Positions 19,659 to 28,672 of a stretch of DNA of 64,000 nucleotides are shown here, piece after piece. The stretch is taken from the NCBI GenBank assembly GCA_022710935.1, contig JAKLFY010000002.1, positions 1 to 64,000 of the forward strand, given 5' to 3'. Position 1 is the first letter of the stretch, and each line of letters opens with the position of its first letter. The translations under genes and the position numbers were made by a program. The DNA is from Verrucomicrobiota bacterium. Its GTDB lineage: Bacteria; Verrucomicrobiota; Verrucomicrobiia; Limisphaerales; J093. The notes under the pieces were generated by a model. It worked only from the letters and a program-made list of their open reading frames with translations, had not been told where the DNA came from and did not search any database.

Positions 19659-21470
19659 ATGAACCAGGCCCTCGTGACTGTCGTTGAGGACATTTGTGGG
19701 CGTTATGGCTTCGACCGGACGCGGATGACGGACATCGTCATTGCGGTCCAGCAGAGATTGGGATGTGTCTCGACCGAAGCGATGGAGATCATCGCCAGCA
19801 AGGTGAACTCCCACCGCGTCGAGGTCGAGAGCGTAGTGACCTTCTACGCGTTCCTTTCCGTCAAACCCCGCGGGCGAGTCATCATCCGCCTCTGCAAAGA
19901 CATCGTGGATTGGATGAAGGGGTACGACATGGTGGCCGACGCCATGGCGAAGGAGTTGGGGGTGACGATGGGCGAGACCACGGCCGACGGCGGGATCACC
20001 CTGACCCGCACGCCCTGCATCGGGATGAGCGACCAGGCCCCGGCGGCGCTTGTCAACGATGTCGTCGTCCCCAACCTCACCCCCGAACGCGGGCGCCAGG
20101 TCATTCGCGACCTGCGACGGCATCTCGACCCCGCCCAACTCATCACGATGGTGGGCGATGGCAACAACGCCCATCCCCTCGTCCACTCGATGGTCCGCAA
20201 CAACATCCGCCGCAGGGGCCCGGTGCATTTCGACGGCTTCGAGTCCGGATGCGCGCTCGAACGCACCATCGACCAAACGCCGGAGAACGTGATCGCCGCC
20301 ATCCGGGCGTCGCGGCTTCGCGGACGCGGCGGCGCCGGATTCGCCACGGGACAGAAGTGGGAATTTGCGCGCAACGCCCCGGGCGAGCGCAGGTACGTGT
20401 TGTGCAACGCGGACGAAGGGGAGCCGGGCACGTTCAAGGACCGCGTGCTGCTCACCGAATGTCCCGACCAGGTGTTCGAGGGGATGACCGTCGCCGGCTA
20501 CGCGTTGGGCAGCGATTCGGGCATCGTCTACCTGCGCGGCGAATACGCCTACCTGCGGGCCTTCCTCGAGGATGTGCTCGAGAACCGACGCCGCCAAGGC
20601 CTGCTCGGAAAAGCGATTCTGGGAAAACCCGGCTTCGATTTCGACATCCGCATCCAACCGGGCGCCGGGGCCTACGTGTGCGGCGAGGAAACCGCATTGA
20701 TCAGCTCGTGCGAAGGCCTGCGCGGCGATCCGAAAAACCGGCCGCCGTTCCCGGCGCAGAAGGGGTACATGGGCTGTCCCACCATCGTGAACAACGTCGA
20801 GACCTTCAGCGCCGCCGCCCGGATCATGCAGAGAGGCGCCGATTGGTTCGCGGAGATGGGATCGGGCCGCACAACGGGCACGAAAGTCCTCTCGATCTGC
20901 GGCGACTGCCGCAAACCGGGCGTTTACGAGGTGCCCTTTGGCATCACGGCCCGCGAGCTGCTCGATATGGCCGACGCCGACAACCCGGGAGCCATGCTCA
21001 TCGGCGGGCCCTGCCGCCAGATGATCAGCCCGGAACGCTTCGGCGGGCAGATCTGCTACGACGACCTGGCAACAGGCGGGGCCATTCTCATCTTCAACCG
21101 CGCCCGGAACAAACTCGAGATCGCGGAGCATTACCTGGATTTCTTCATCGAAGAGAGCTGCGGCCATTGCACCCCCTGCCGCGTCGGCCTGGTCCTGCTC
21201 AAACGGGTCGTCCACAAGGTCGTCAGCGGGGCGGGCGAGCCGTCCGATCTGGATTACATGCGACGCCTGGCCAACGTCATTAGCCAGACGAGCCGATGCG
21301 GACTCGGCCAGGCCGCCCCCAATCCCGTTCTGGGCGCCCTCCAGAACTTCCACACCCTCTACGCCGACATGGTGAGCGATCGCAAACCGGGGTTGCTCTC
21401 GACCTTCGATTTGTCCAAGGCGGTCGCCGACGCCGAGTTGCGCGTCGGACGGATGTCCCAGTATGTGTGA
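19659..21470 (+). CDS. hoxF: NAD-coupled [NiFe] hydrogenase diaphorase subunit HoxF
   Basis: 603 aa, from ATG at 19659, preceded by GGAGAGG; an in-frame GTG at 19632 is less likely. The N-terminal NuoE-like domain (to about residue 165) is followed by the NuoF-like part: GRGGAGFATGQKW binds FMN, NADEGEPGTFKDR and the Gly-rich GAGAYVCGEETALI region form the NADH site, and ESCGHCTPCRVG with a distal Cys holds a [4Fe-4S] cluster. HoxF oxidises or reduces NAD(H) and passes electrons to HoxU and the hydrogenase pair. Two of the four NuoE cluster cysteines are absent: Cys79 and Cys120 remain, but Asp84 and Ser124 stand where the partners should be. First gene of hoxFUYH. Confidence 0.95.
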   Translation: MNQALVTVVEDICGRYGFDRTRMTDIVIAVQQRLGCVSTEAMEIIASKVNSHRVEVESVVTFYAFLSVKPRGRVIIRLCKDIVDWMKGYDMVADAMAKELGVTMGETTADGGITLTRTPCIGMSDQAPAALVNDVVVPNLTPERGRQVIRDLRRHLDPAQLITMVGDGNNAHPLVHSMVRNNIRRRGPVHFDGFESGCALERTIDQTPENVIAAIRASRLRGRGGAGFATGQKWEFARNAPGERRYVLCNADEGEPGTFKDRVLLTECPDQVFEGMTVAGYALGSDSGIVYLRGEYAYLRAFLEDVLENRRRQGLLGKAILGKPGFDFDIRIQPGAGAYVCGEETALISSCEGLRGDPKNRPPFPAQKGYMGCPTIVNNVETFSAAARIMQRGADWFAEMGSGRTTGTKVLSICGDCRKPGVYEVPFGITARELLDMADADNPGAMLIGGPCRQMISPERFGGQICYDDLATGGAILIFNRARNKLEIAEHYLDFFIEESCGHCTPCRVGLVLLKRVVHKVVSGAGEPSDLDYMRRLANVISQTSRCGLGQAAPNPVLGALQNFHTLYADMVSDRKPGLLSTFDLSKAVADAELRVGRMSQYV

Positions 21471-21485
21471 ACGGGGAGACCCGCC

Positions 21486-22193
21486 ATGAAGGACGTCACA
21501 TTCACCATCGACGGACACGAGGTGTCGGGCCGGGCCGGGCAGACGATCCTCAAGGCGGCGGAAGCGGTCGGCATCTATATCCCCCGCCTGTGCGCCTACA
21601 AGAACCTCGTCCCGCACGGCAGTTGCCGCGTCTGCTCCGTCCGCGTCAACGGCCGCATCCAGGCGGCCTGTGTGCAGACGATCTCCGACGGCATGGTGGT
21701 GGAGAACGACACGGCGGAGATCCGCGAGTTCCGCACGGCGATCCTCGATATGCTCTTTGTCGAGGGCAACCACTACTGCATGTTCTGCGAGAAGAGCGGG
21801 CTCTGCGAACTCCAGGCGCTGGCCTATCGCTTCGGCATCACCGTGCCGCAATACCCCTACCTCAATCCCGACCGGCCCGTCGACCTCTCGCATCCGGATG
21901 TCTATCTGGACCACAACCGATGCATCCTGTGCGGACGGTGCGTGCGCGTCTCGCAGGAACTCGATCACAAGAACGTCTTTCAGTTTGTCGACCGGGGCTA
22001 CCGCAAGCGGCTTCAGGTCAACGGGGAGGCGCTGGCCGCGACCGGTTTGGCCGTGACCGACGAGGTCACTGCATCCTGCCCGACCGGCGCGCTGATGAGA
22101 AAGCGGGTCGGCTATGCCGTGCCGATCGGGCAGCGGCCTTTCGACGCGCAGCCCATCGGCTCGGGAAATGTCCAGACAGAGGACTCCCCATGA
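21486..22193 (+). CDS. hoxU: Hydrogenase diaphorase small subunit HoxU
   Basis: 235 aa, 15 bp after hoxF and preceded by GGGGAG. Homologous to the N-terminus of NuoG: a plant-type [2Fe-2S] site (RLCAYKN, GSCRVCSVRV, QAACVQT), the His-coordinated cluster site (HYCMFCEKSGLCELQ), and a ferredoxin-like site (CILCGRCVRV with a later CPTG). It relays electrons between HoxF and the hydrogenase dimer HoxYH in the cytoplasm. The length is normal for HoxU. A 149-bp repeat-containing gap separates it from hoxY. Confidence 0.95.
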   Translation: MKDVTFTIDGHEVSGRAGQTILKAAEAVGIYIPRLCAYKNLVPHGSCRVCSVRVNGRIQAACVQTISDGMVVENDTAEIREFRTAILDMLFVEGNHYCMFCEKSGLCELQALAYRFGITVPQYPYLNPDRPVDLSHPDVYLDHNRCILCGRCVRVSQELDHKNVFQFVDRGYRKRLQVNGEALAATGLAVTDEVTASCPTGALMRKRVGYAVPIGQRPFDAQPIGSGNVQTEDSP

Positions 22194-22204
22194 ATCGGGA
22201 TTCC

Positions 22205-22341
22205 GTAGCCGCCCCGCAGTGCGGGATCAGACGGCGCCGTCTCGCTCCGTCGAAGGCTGGAATCAGCGCCGACTCACGTCGGCGGCTACAGACCAGTTCA
22301 CGGTCCCCGTGGGCATTCAACCGCTGAATCTCCAAGCTCCC
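22205..22341. repeat. Two dispersed repeats between hoxU and hoxY
   Basis: The first unit (22205-22289) is bounded by the inverted 9-mers GTAGCCGCC and GGCGGCTAC and contains GACGGCGCCGTC. The second (22293-22341), read on the minus strand, contains ATTCAGCGGTTGAATGC followed by CACGGGGACCGTGAAC. A close copy of the second unit lies at 27139-27186 at the start of the NlpC/P60 lipoprotein gene. The inserted DNA would separate translation of the first and second halves of the hox operon. Confidence 0.7.
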
Positions 22342-22342
22342 G

Positions 22343-22897
22343 ATGAGTACTGCATCCAAACCACGCGTGGCCACGACAAGTCTTTGCGGGTGCTTCGGCT
22401 GCCACATGTCCATCCTCGACATCGACGAACGCCTCTTCGCGCTGGCGGACCTGGTCGAGTTCGGGCGTTCGCCGATCAACGATTACAAGGAGTTCGACGG
22501 CCGGTGCGCGGTGGGCATCATCGAGGGCGGCTGCTGCAACGAGGAGAACGTCCATGTGCTCGAGGACTTTCGGAAGCACTGCGACGTCCTCGTCTCGATG
22601 GGCGAATGCGCCATCAACGGCGGCATCCCGGCCATGCGCAACAACCTTCCGCTGCGCGAATGCCTCGAGGAAGCGTACCTGAAGTCTCCAGGGATCTGGA
22701 ATCCCGCCGGCATTCTCCCGAACGACATCGAGATCCCGTTGCTGTTGCACCGCGTCTACCCCTGCCACGAGGTGGTCAAGATCGACTATTTCATTCCCGG
22801 CTGTCCGCCTCCCGCCGACGCCATCTGGGACACGGTTGTCGCTCTCCTGACCGGCAAGCCGGTCACGCTGGCCTACGAACGGTTGAAGTACGATTGA
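22343..22897 (+). CDS. hoxY: [NiFe] hydrogenase small subunit HoxY
   Basis: 184 aa. Cys ligands of the proximal [4Fe-4S] cluster are visible: LCGCFGCHMS near the N-terminus, the GEC of VSMGECAINGG, and FIPGCPPPAD. There is no Tat signal and no C-terminal extra cluster domain, as expected for a cytoplasmic group 3d enzyme. HoxY carries electrons between the NiFe site in HoxH and HoxU. It ends 13 bp before hoxH. The start follows the composite repeat in the hoxU-hoxY gap. Confidence 0.95.
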   Translation: MSTASKPRVATTSLCGCFGCHMSILDIDERLFALADLVEFGRSPINDYKEFDGRCAVGIIEGGCCNEENVHVLEDFRKHCDVLVSMGECAINGGIPAMRNNLPLRECLEEAYLKSPGIWNPAGILPNDIEIPLLLHRVYPCHEVVKIDYFIPGCPPPADAIWDTVVALLTGKPVTLAYERLKYD

Positions 22898-22910
22898 GGA
22901 GTCACCGCGC

Positions 22911-24401
22911 ATGACCACAACGAAGGAATCCACCGGCTCAGGCACATGCCGGAAACTCACCATCCACCCGGTGACTCGGGTCGAGGGTCACGGCAAAGTG
23001 ACGATCCACCTCGACGCGCGCAACAACGTCACCGAGGCGCGGCTGCACATCGTCGAGTTCCGGGGGTTCGAGCGGTTCATCCTCGGGCGGCCCTACTGGG
23101 AAGTGCCTGTCATCGTCCAGCGCCTGTGCGGCATCTGCCCGGTGAGCCACCACGTGGCGGCCGCCAAGGCCATGGACCGGATCGTCGGGGGCGAGCAACT
23201 GACGCCGACGGCGGAGAAGATGCGGCGCCTGATGCACTACGGCCAGGTCTTCCAGAGCCACGCGCTGCACTTCTTTCACCTGGCCAGCCCGGATCTGCTC
23301 TTCGGCACCGACGGCACCGCGCGGAGCGCGTTCGGGGCGCCGCCTGCCCAGCGCAACATTCTGGCCGTGGCCGCCAGGTATCCCGAGCTGGCGCGCCAGG
23401 GGGTCATGATGCGCAAGTTCGGCCAGGAGGTCATCCGCGTCACCGCGGGCAAGAAGATCCACGGCACCGGCGCGATTCCGGGCGGGGTCAACAAGAACCT
23501 CTCGATCGCCGAGCGGGACGGCCTCCTCGAGGATATGCCCCAGATGCTTGAATGGAGCCGGCGCGCCGTCGGCATCATCCGCGATTTCACAATGGCGCAT
23601 CTGGACGAACTGCGTCCGTACGGCTCGTTCGAGTCGAATCACCTGTCGCTGGTCCGCCCGGACGACGGCGCGTTGGATCTGTACCACGGCGTCCTGCGGG
23701 CTGTGGACTCGCGGGGGCGGCGCATCGTCAACGATGTCGATTACCAGCGCTACCTCGATGTCGTCGGCGAGGAGGTCCGGTCGTGGTCCTACATGAAGTT
23801 CCCGTTCCTCAAATCGCTCGGTCCGCAGGCCGGGTGGTACCGGGTGGGGCCGCTGGCGCGGCTCAACACCTGCGCGTTCATTCCATCGCCCGAAGCCGAG
23901 GCGGCCCGGCAAGATTTCTTTGCCCTCACGCAGGAGCGCCCGAACAACATCACGATGTGCTATCACTGGGCGCGCCTCATCGAACTGCTTCACGTGATCG
24001 AGGTGATCGGCACGCTGCTCGATGATCCCGATCTTCAAGGAGACGATCTCCTCGCCCGCGGTCCGCGGCGCGAGGAAACCGTCGGGGTGGTCGAGGCGCC
24101 GCGCGGGACCCTCTTTCACCATTACCGCGTCAACAGGAACGACGAGGTCACTCTGTGCAACCTCATTGTCTCGACCACCAACAACAACGAGCCGATGAAC
24201 CGCGCGATTACCCGGGTGGCCCGGGACGTCCTGGGCGGGAGAGCCGAGATCAGCGAGGGCCTGCTCAACCACATCGAAGTCGCCATCCGCGCCTACGACC
24301 CCTGCCTCTCGTGCGCCACGCACGCCACGGGGCAAATGGCGCTCTCGGTCTGCCTCATCGGACCGACCGGCGAGTTGCTCGAACAGCGCGCGCGGTGTTG
24401 A
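22911..24401 (+). CDS. hoxH: [NiFe] hydrogenase large subunit HoxH
   Basis: 496 aa. Both CxxC motifs that bind the NiFe(CN)2CO centre are present: RLCGICPVSHH near the N-terminus and DPCLSCATH near the C-terminus. A C-terminal tail after the His is expected to be removed by a maturation endopeptidase; a candidate for that enzyme is encoded at 46247-46783. The sequence fits the bidirectional NAD-coupled (group 3d) class in both motifs and neighbours. It ends the hox operon; no hyp or hoxW gene follows directly. Confidence 0.95.
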   Translation: MTTTKESTGSGTCRKLTIHPVTRVEGHGKVTIHLDARNNVTEARLHIVEFRGFERFILGRPYWEVPVIVQRLCGICPVSHHVAAAKAMDRIVGGEQLTPTAEKMRRLMHYGQVFQSHALHFFHLASPDLLFGTDGTARSAFGAPPAQRNILAVAARYPELARQGVMMRKFGQEVIRVTAGKKIHGTGAIPGGVNKNLSIAERDGLLEDMPQMLEWSRRAVGIIRDFTMAHLDELRPYGSFESNHLSLVRPDDGALDLYHGVLRAVDSRGRRIVNDVDYQRYLDVVGEEVRSWSYMKFPFLKSLGPQAGWYRVGPLARLNTCAFIPSPEAEAARQDFFALTQERPNNITMCYHWARLIELLHVIEVIGTLLDDPDLQGDDLLARGPRREETVGVVEAPRGTLFHHYRVNRNDEVTLCNLIVSTTNNNEPMNRAITRVARDVLGGRAEISEGLLNHIEVAIRAYDPCLSCATHATGQMALSVCLIGPTGELLEQRARC

Positions 24402-24472
24402 TTGCCGCTCCCGGCCCGGCGCATGTCTGAGGGTGTCGTGTCGCCGCCACGCTCGATCTTTCAGACAGGCTC

Positions 24473-25876
24473 TCAGTCCCGTGCACGAAAGAACAAGACG
24501 CTTTCACCGGTTTCGAAGATCCACGGACTGGCCGGTTGAGGCGCAAGATCCGCCCAGGTCCTGAGATCCGCGCTGGATTGGAGGATTCCCTCGAATGTCA
24601 CCTGGACCTTCGACGCTTCCTCGGGGTTTGCGGCGATCTTCAGAATTTGGACAAAGGGACCCGCGGATGCAGGCTGGATGAAGCGCGCCCAGACGTCCGA
24701 AGCCGAGTCGAGCGCGTTCCTGTTGACCACGGCCAGCACCTGGCGATCCGCCGCGCTGAGCCCCACACCCAGAGCGCCTGGCCCGGCGGGTTCGATGGTG
24801 AACGGAGCTCCCGCCGGCACGCCGCCCTGGCTCCAGTAACGCCCGAACACCGTGCCCGGGGCGCTGGCGGGGCTTCCTGCGTAATCCGTCCACACGACAA
24901 GGAAGTTCTCGCCGTCAAAGACGAGGTTGTTGGCCCAGATGATCTCCTCGCTCGCTTCCGCGGTCAGAACGAATTCGCCGCCTGCAAACGTCCCGTCGGG
25001 CAGCACCATCCGCCCGCGCAAGTCCCAGTCGTCATCTTCATCCGCGTTGTGTGACCAGATCACCATGAATCGCCCACCGCCATAGGCCACGGTGAGGGGA
25101 TTGAAATTGTATGAGTCATTCTGGCTGATCACAAATGCAGGGCCGAGTTCGCCAGAGGCGGAGAGCAATCGGCCTTTGGTTGCGTGAGCCCCATCGGTGC
25201 CTTCCACCCAGACGACAAGGCATTGGCCGCCGCCGCAGGCCACGGCTGCCGGCTCCTCGACCTCCTGCGTCGTGAACACGATTTCACTGCCCAACAACTC
25301 GCCCGTCGCGGATACCCGCCGTCCGCGCACGCCGTTCCCGGCTGCCCATATGACCATGAAACGGGTTCCGTCATACGCCACCCCTCGGGCATATTGATCC
25401 CCCGAAGCCTTGGTCACGACGAACGGGCTCCCGACCAGGCTGCCGGCAGAGCTGATGAATTGCGCGTAAACGTCGTTACCCGTCAATCGGTGCTGGGAAC
25501 TGGCATCGGTCCAGGCCATGAGATAATTGGCGCCCCCCATTGCGACACGCGGCCCGTCGAGGAATCCATCCATCACACGCCCAATGTCGATCAACGACCC
25601 AACACGGGTGCCCGTGGGCGACAGCACTTGGGCACCGACCAAATCCGGGTTGCCGGCCGCTCCGCGAATGCCGACCAGGAAGTTGGTGCCGTCAAAAGCC
25701 GAGGAGAGGGCAAACTCCGGCTGGGCGGCATTTGTCGCGACAGGCCAGGCCGGGCTGACGCTCGCGGTGAATGCGGCGTCGGGAGTGGAAGCGGTCGATT
25801 CCTGTGCGGGAACGATCGGGACCAGGAGGGTGACGAGGATTGCCTTGAATGGGATGTCAAACACACGAGTTGTCAT
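24473..25876 (-). CDS. Secreted beta-propeller-like protein of unknown function
   Basis: 467 aa from ATG at 25876, giving a signal peptide (FKAILVTLLVPIVPAQ). The body is a series of about 60-residue repeats with the theme YDGTRFMVIWAA, FDGENFLVVWTD and GGANYLMAWTDA, followed by a V-S-A-GE-L or I-S-A-GS-L strand. This is the pattern of beta-propeller or WD-like blades in secreted proteins of several phyla. No catalytic residues stand out. The C-terminus (ILQSSADLRTWADL) resembles the beta-rich tails common in verrucomicrobial exoproteins. It converges on hoxH with a 71-bp gap. Confidence 0.7.
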   Translation of the reverse strand: MTTRVFDIPFKAILVTLLVPIVPAQESTASTPDAAFTASVSPAWPVATNAAQPEFALSSAFDGTNFLVGIRGAAGNPDLVGAQVLSPTGTRVGSLIDIGRVMDGFLDGPRVAMGGANYLMAWTDASSQHRLTGNDVYAQFISSAGSLVGSPFVVTKASGDQYARGVAYDGTRFMVIWAAGNGVRGRRVSATGELLGSEIVFTTQEVEEPAAVACGGGQCLVVWVEGTDGAHATKGRLLSASGELGPAFVISQNDSYNFNPLTVAYGGGRFMVIWSHNADEDDDWDLRGRMVLPDGTFAGGEFVLTAEASEEIIWANNLVFDGENFLVVWTDYAGSPASAPGTVFGRYWSQGGVPAGAPFTIEPAGPGALGVGLSAADRQVLAVVNRNALDSASDVWARFIQPASAGPFVQILKIAANPEEASKVQVTFEGILQSSADLRTWADLAPQPASPWIFETGESVLFFRARD

Positions 25877-25966
25877 GGGATTTCTGTTTCGCTCAGTCCA
25901 GTCAGTGGTTGGGGTGATCGTCATTTCTGGCGGGGGGTGAACCGTCCCCCTCCGGCCGTTTCGCCT

Positions 25967-27145
25967 TCACGATTCGGACGGCAGAACGCGGCGGGCCTGG
26001 ATCAGCGTGCGGATGCGATGCTCGTCGCGGATCGGGGACGCGGGATCGAGGCTGTTGATGCGCACGCGTTCGGAGGCATGAATGAACAGCCGATCACCCA
26101 GGTAGATGCCGGTGTGAGTCACGCGTCCGGGCCGGCCGTCGGCGGCACGGCGTCCAAAAAAAAGCAGGTCCCCTTTCTCGAGCATGCTCAGGCCCGGGTC
26201 GAGCAGGATCGCCGCGCCCTGGCGGGCCTGGTGGCTCGCATTCCGGTCCAGGCTGATACCGTTGAGAAAGAAGACAAGCTTGGTGAATCCGGAGCAGTCG
26301 AGTCCTTTGGGCGAGCTTCCTCCCCACAGATACGGGCGGCCCAACAGCGAGCGCGCGGTCCGCTCGATGTTCTCCGGCGTGGCCCGGCGCGATTCCCTCC
26401 ACGCGGTGTAGTCCTCGGCGGAGGTCCTGCGCAGATAACCGCCGCGACGGTCAGGCAGTTCGACGCGGTACCAATCGCCCGTCTCTCCGATCCTCCGCAC
26501 GAGGCATCCCATCACAACATCCGATACCGGCTGCGCATGCGGGTCCGGACCTTCGAGGACACGGTCTTCGAACGTCGTGACGATAAGCAGGGCCGATGCA
26601 TTCCACGCCTCGACGTCCGCGGGGGTGCAGCGGTGGAACGAGCCTTCTTCCATCCAGGAGATGTAGCGGTCGGCCGTCTGGACCAAAGACCAGAGGCCCG
26701 CGCACTTCCAGATCCGAACGGAATGCCCCATCAATTCCTGTGTCCCCATCTCGGCCTTATGTTCCGGCTGCTCGCGGCCCGTGGCGACGCTCAAACAGAC
26801 GAGTCCCCGCGTAGCCTCGCCCAGCGCCGGGTCGGGCAGCACCGCGATGCGGTCGGCGACTTCAGAGCCTGCCGCCCGAGCGGCGGCGAGCGCGTCGGCT
26901 CGGGCGGAAGCGCTGGCGACCTCGCCGGTCAACACCAGCCTGTTGCCCTCCCGCGCGGCGCCGACGTGAAACAGACCCAGGTGAGGGTCGGGGGCGTGTT
27001 TTGCCCGGACCGATTCGAGCGCGCGTTCGAGGGCAGCGGAGGGCGCCGCGGGCTGCTCGCGAGCCGGGGACAGGCCGCTGCAGCCCGCGCACAGAACCGC
27101 CAGTGCGGCAGCCAGCACCAGAGAGACAGTCGAGGTTTGGTTCAT
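25967..27145 (-). CDS. NlpC/P60 cell-wall peptidase lipoprotein
   Basis: 392 aa from ATG at 27145; in-frame upstream starts at 27154 and 27160 fall inside a dispersed repeat. A lipobox (AVLCAGC) indicates an exported lipoprotein. A central SH3-like part (YRVELPDRRGGYLRR) is followed by the C40 domain with catalytic Cys in GLDCSGFTKLVF and His in VTHTGIYLGDRLFIHAS. The family cuts peptide bonds of peptidoglycan stems, often between D-Glu and diamino acid; exact specificity is unknown. The start region matches a repeat copy in the hoxU-hoxY gap. Confidence 0.88.
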   Translation of the reverse strand: MNQTSTVSLVLAAALAVLCAGCSGLSPAREQPAAPSAALERALESVRAKHAPDPHLGLFHVGAAREGNRLVLTGEVASASARADALAAARAAGSEVADRIAVLPDPALGEATRGLVCLSVATGREQPEHKAEMGTQELMGHSVRIWKCAGLWSLVQTADRYISWMEEGSFHRCTPADVEAWNASALLIVTTFEDRVLEGPDPHAQPVSDVVMGCLVRRIGETGDWYRVELPDRRGGYLRRTSAEDYTAWRESRRATPENIERTARSLLGRPYLWGGSSPKGLDCSGFTKLVFFLNGISLDRNASHQARQGAAILLDPGLSMLEKGDLLFFGRRAADGRPGRVTHTGIYLGDRLFIHASERVRINSLDPASPIRDEHRIRTLIQARRVLPSES

Positions 27146-27336
27146 GGTCCCCATGCGCATTCAACCGTTGAATGTCAACGCTTCCCACGCGGCAGGAGCG
27201 TGCCCAACGCGCTCCCGGACTTCAAGGAGCAACCGGGCGCAACCGAGCTGCACCGCCAGTTCCAGTGCATTTGGCCGTTGTCGGTGTTCTGTCGCCCGGT
27301 GAGGGCACGGAGCCTACAACGGATGGAGACTCCCGT
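27139..27336. repeat. Repeat copies upstream of the NlpC/P60 gene; gene-free region
   Basis: 27139-27186 is a copy of the unit at 22293-22341, here containing the palindrome CATTCAA-CCG-TTGAATG. 27264-27336 is a copy of a unit with core GTCGCCCGGTGAGGGCAC, also found at 34331-34405 and 53851-53925. The gene-free stretch 27161-27750 contains these two units and otherwise no open frame that looks like a protein. Confidence 0.65.
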
Positions 27337-27750
27337 AGCCGCAGATGTCAGTCTCAAGGGCCTGAGGGTCCGAGCCCTGCAACCGCACGAATACCAGTGG
27401 GTCGGCCAACGACTCCTGCGCAAGCACAGGGGGCAGAAATCTACCCCTCATTCGACACGCCACAGCCGATTGAATTGCACCGGATTCCATAAAAATGCAC
27501 CTAAATCGTGTCGCGATCGCGACAAGGAATCTGCGCAGCGCGCAAGTGACGGTGTGGGGAAGGAGGAACAGGGAGAACATCCTTGCTTCTTCGTGCTGCC
27601 CGCCACAGTGCGATGAAGTGTGCGATGAGGTGCAATCCAATGAATGGCCAAACTCCAGCCGGATCCCCTGCCTGCTGACAGGCAGGCCTGACCCGGCGCT
27701 CTCAACACGGTCACAAGTAGAATCGCTGGGGCAAAAGCCCGATCTCGAAG

Positions 27751-28659
27751 TCAAAGAATCGGGACTTTTTCCGGAACAACTCCGAAGAACCGGTCGAGGT
27801 CCCGGTCGGCGTTTGGAACGGCATTCTTGAGCACGGTCCAGTCGTCGAGCCGGGCGATGCGAGCGGTGTTGGGCTCGAACCAACGCCAGAGTTCGACGTG
27901 GCCATCGGCGAAGCTCAATGCGCCGGCGTTGTGATGCCGGGTGGCGGGAAAACTGATCCAGGTCCAGAGCGCGGAATCGAAGAGCGTGAGGTAATCGCGG
28001 GCGTTGATGCCAAAAGCGCTCTGCTGAATGCTCTTCTCGTTTTCGTCGATGAACACCGCGGCGCGGGCCGGGCCGGGCCTCTGGATCTGCCCCAGGGTGT
28101 GCCAGCAGAGCGAATGCTCCGGACTCTCGGGGTCGGGGCGAAAGTTCATGTACATGCTCATCGAATAGCTGCGCGTGCGCGGATGCCTGCCCTGGTCGCG
28201 GACGGTGGACTTGTCGGCCGGGCATCGGTAGATGCCGAGCGAGTTGTTGTAGGGGTACAACACCCCGCGCTGGAGATGCACCGGGGTGGTGTCGGTCCAG
28301 GCATTGCCCTGGAGCCAGGACGTCGGATCGGCCGTCCAGCCCTCGCGGCTGCCGATATCGCCCGGGTTGAGCGCCACATTGCCCGGCAGTTGGTCGGCGT
28401 TGTCGTCCACGTACAACTGCCAGCAGAGCTGGAGTTGCTTGAGGTTGCCCAGGCACGCGGTCGCGAGCGCTCTCGATTTCGCCCGGCCCAAAGCGGGCAA
28501 GAGCATGCCGGCGAGGATCGCAATGATGGCGATCACCACCAAAAGCTCGATCAGGGTGAATGCCGCCGGCCTTTGTCCCGCCGGATCCAGACGCACGCTT
28601 CGCCCGGGCCGGGACACGCCGCAACGCGCTGGGTGGTTTCGTTGAATTCCTGTGTGCAT
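27751..28659 (-). CDS. Type II pseudopilin-like protein with H-X9-DG motif
   Basis: 302 aa. After a 33-residue basic leader comes the prepilin methylation/cleavage signature FTLIELLVVIAIIAILAG, then a long globular domain ending in HHNAGALSFADGHVELWRW, the H-X9-DG motif found in the very large pseudopilin families of Planctomycetes and Verrucomicrobiota. It is presumably cleaved by a prepilin peptidase and displayed or secreted; its role is unknown. Only 13 bp separate it from the upstream membrane protein of the ECF-sigma operon, so it is probably co-transcribed with them. Confidence 0.88.
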   Translation of the reverse strand: MHTGIQRNHPARCGVSRPGRSVRLDPAGQRPAAFTLIELLVVIAIIAILAGMLLPALGRAKSRALATACLGNLKQLQLCWQLYVDDNADQLPGNVALNPGDIGSREGWTADPTSWLQGNAWTDTTPVHLQRGVLYPYNNSLGIYRCPADKSTVRDQGRHPRTRSYSMSMYMNFRPDPESPEHSLCWHTLGQIQRPGPARAAVFIDENEKSIQQSAFGINARDYLTLFDSALWTWISFPATRHHNAGALSFADGHVELWRWFEPNTARIARLDDWTVLKNAVPNADRDLDRFFGVVPEKVPIL

Positions 28660-28672
28660 TGTGGCCGAGGGT

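Noticed and set aside
22938-24335. 465-codon open frame on the minus strand
   Set aside because: It is antisense to hoxH; composition is that of a shadow frame.
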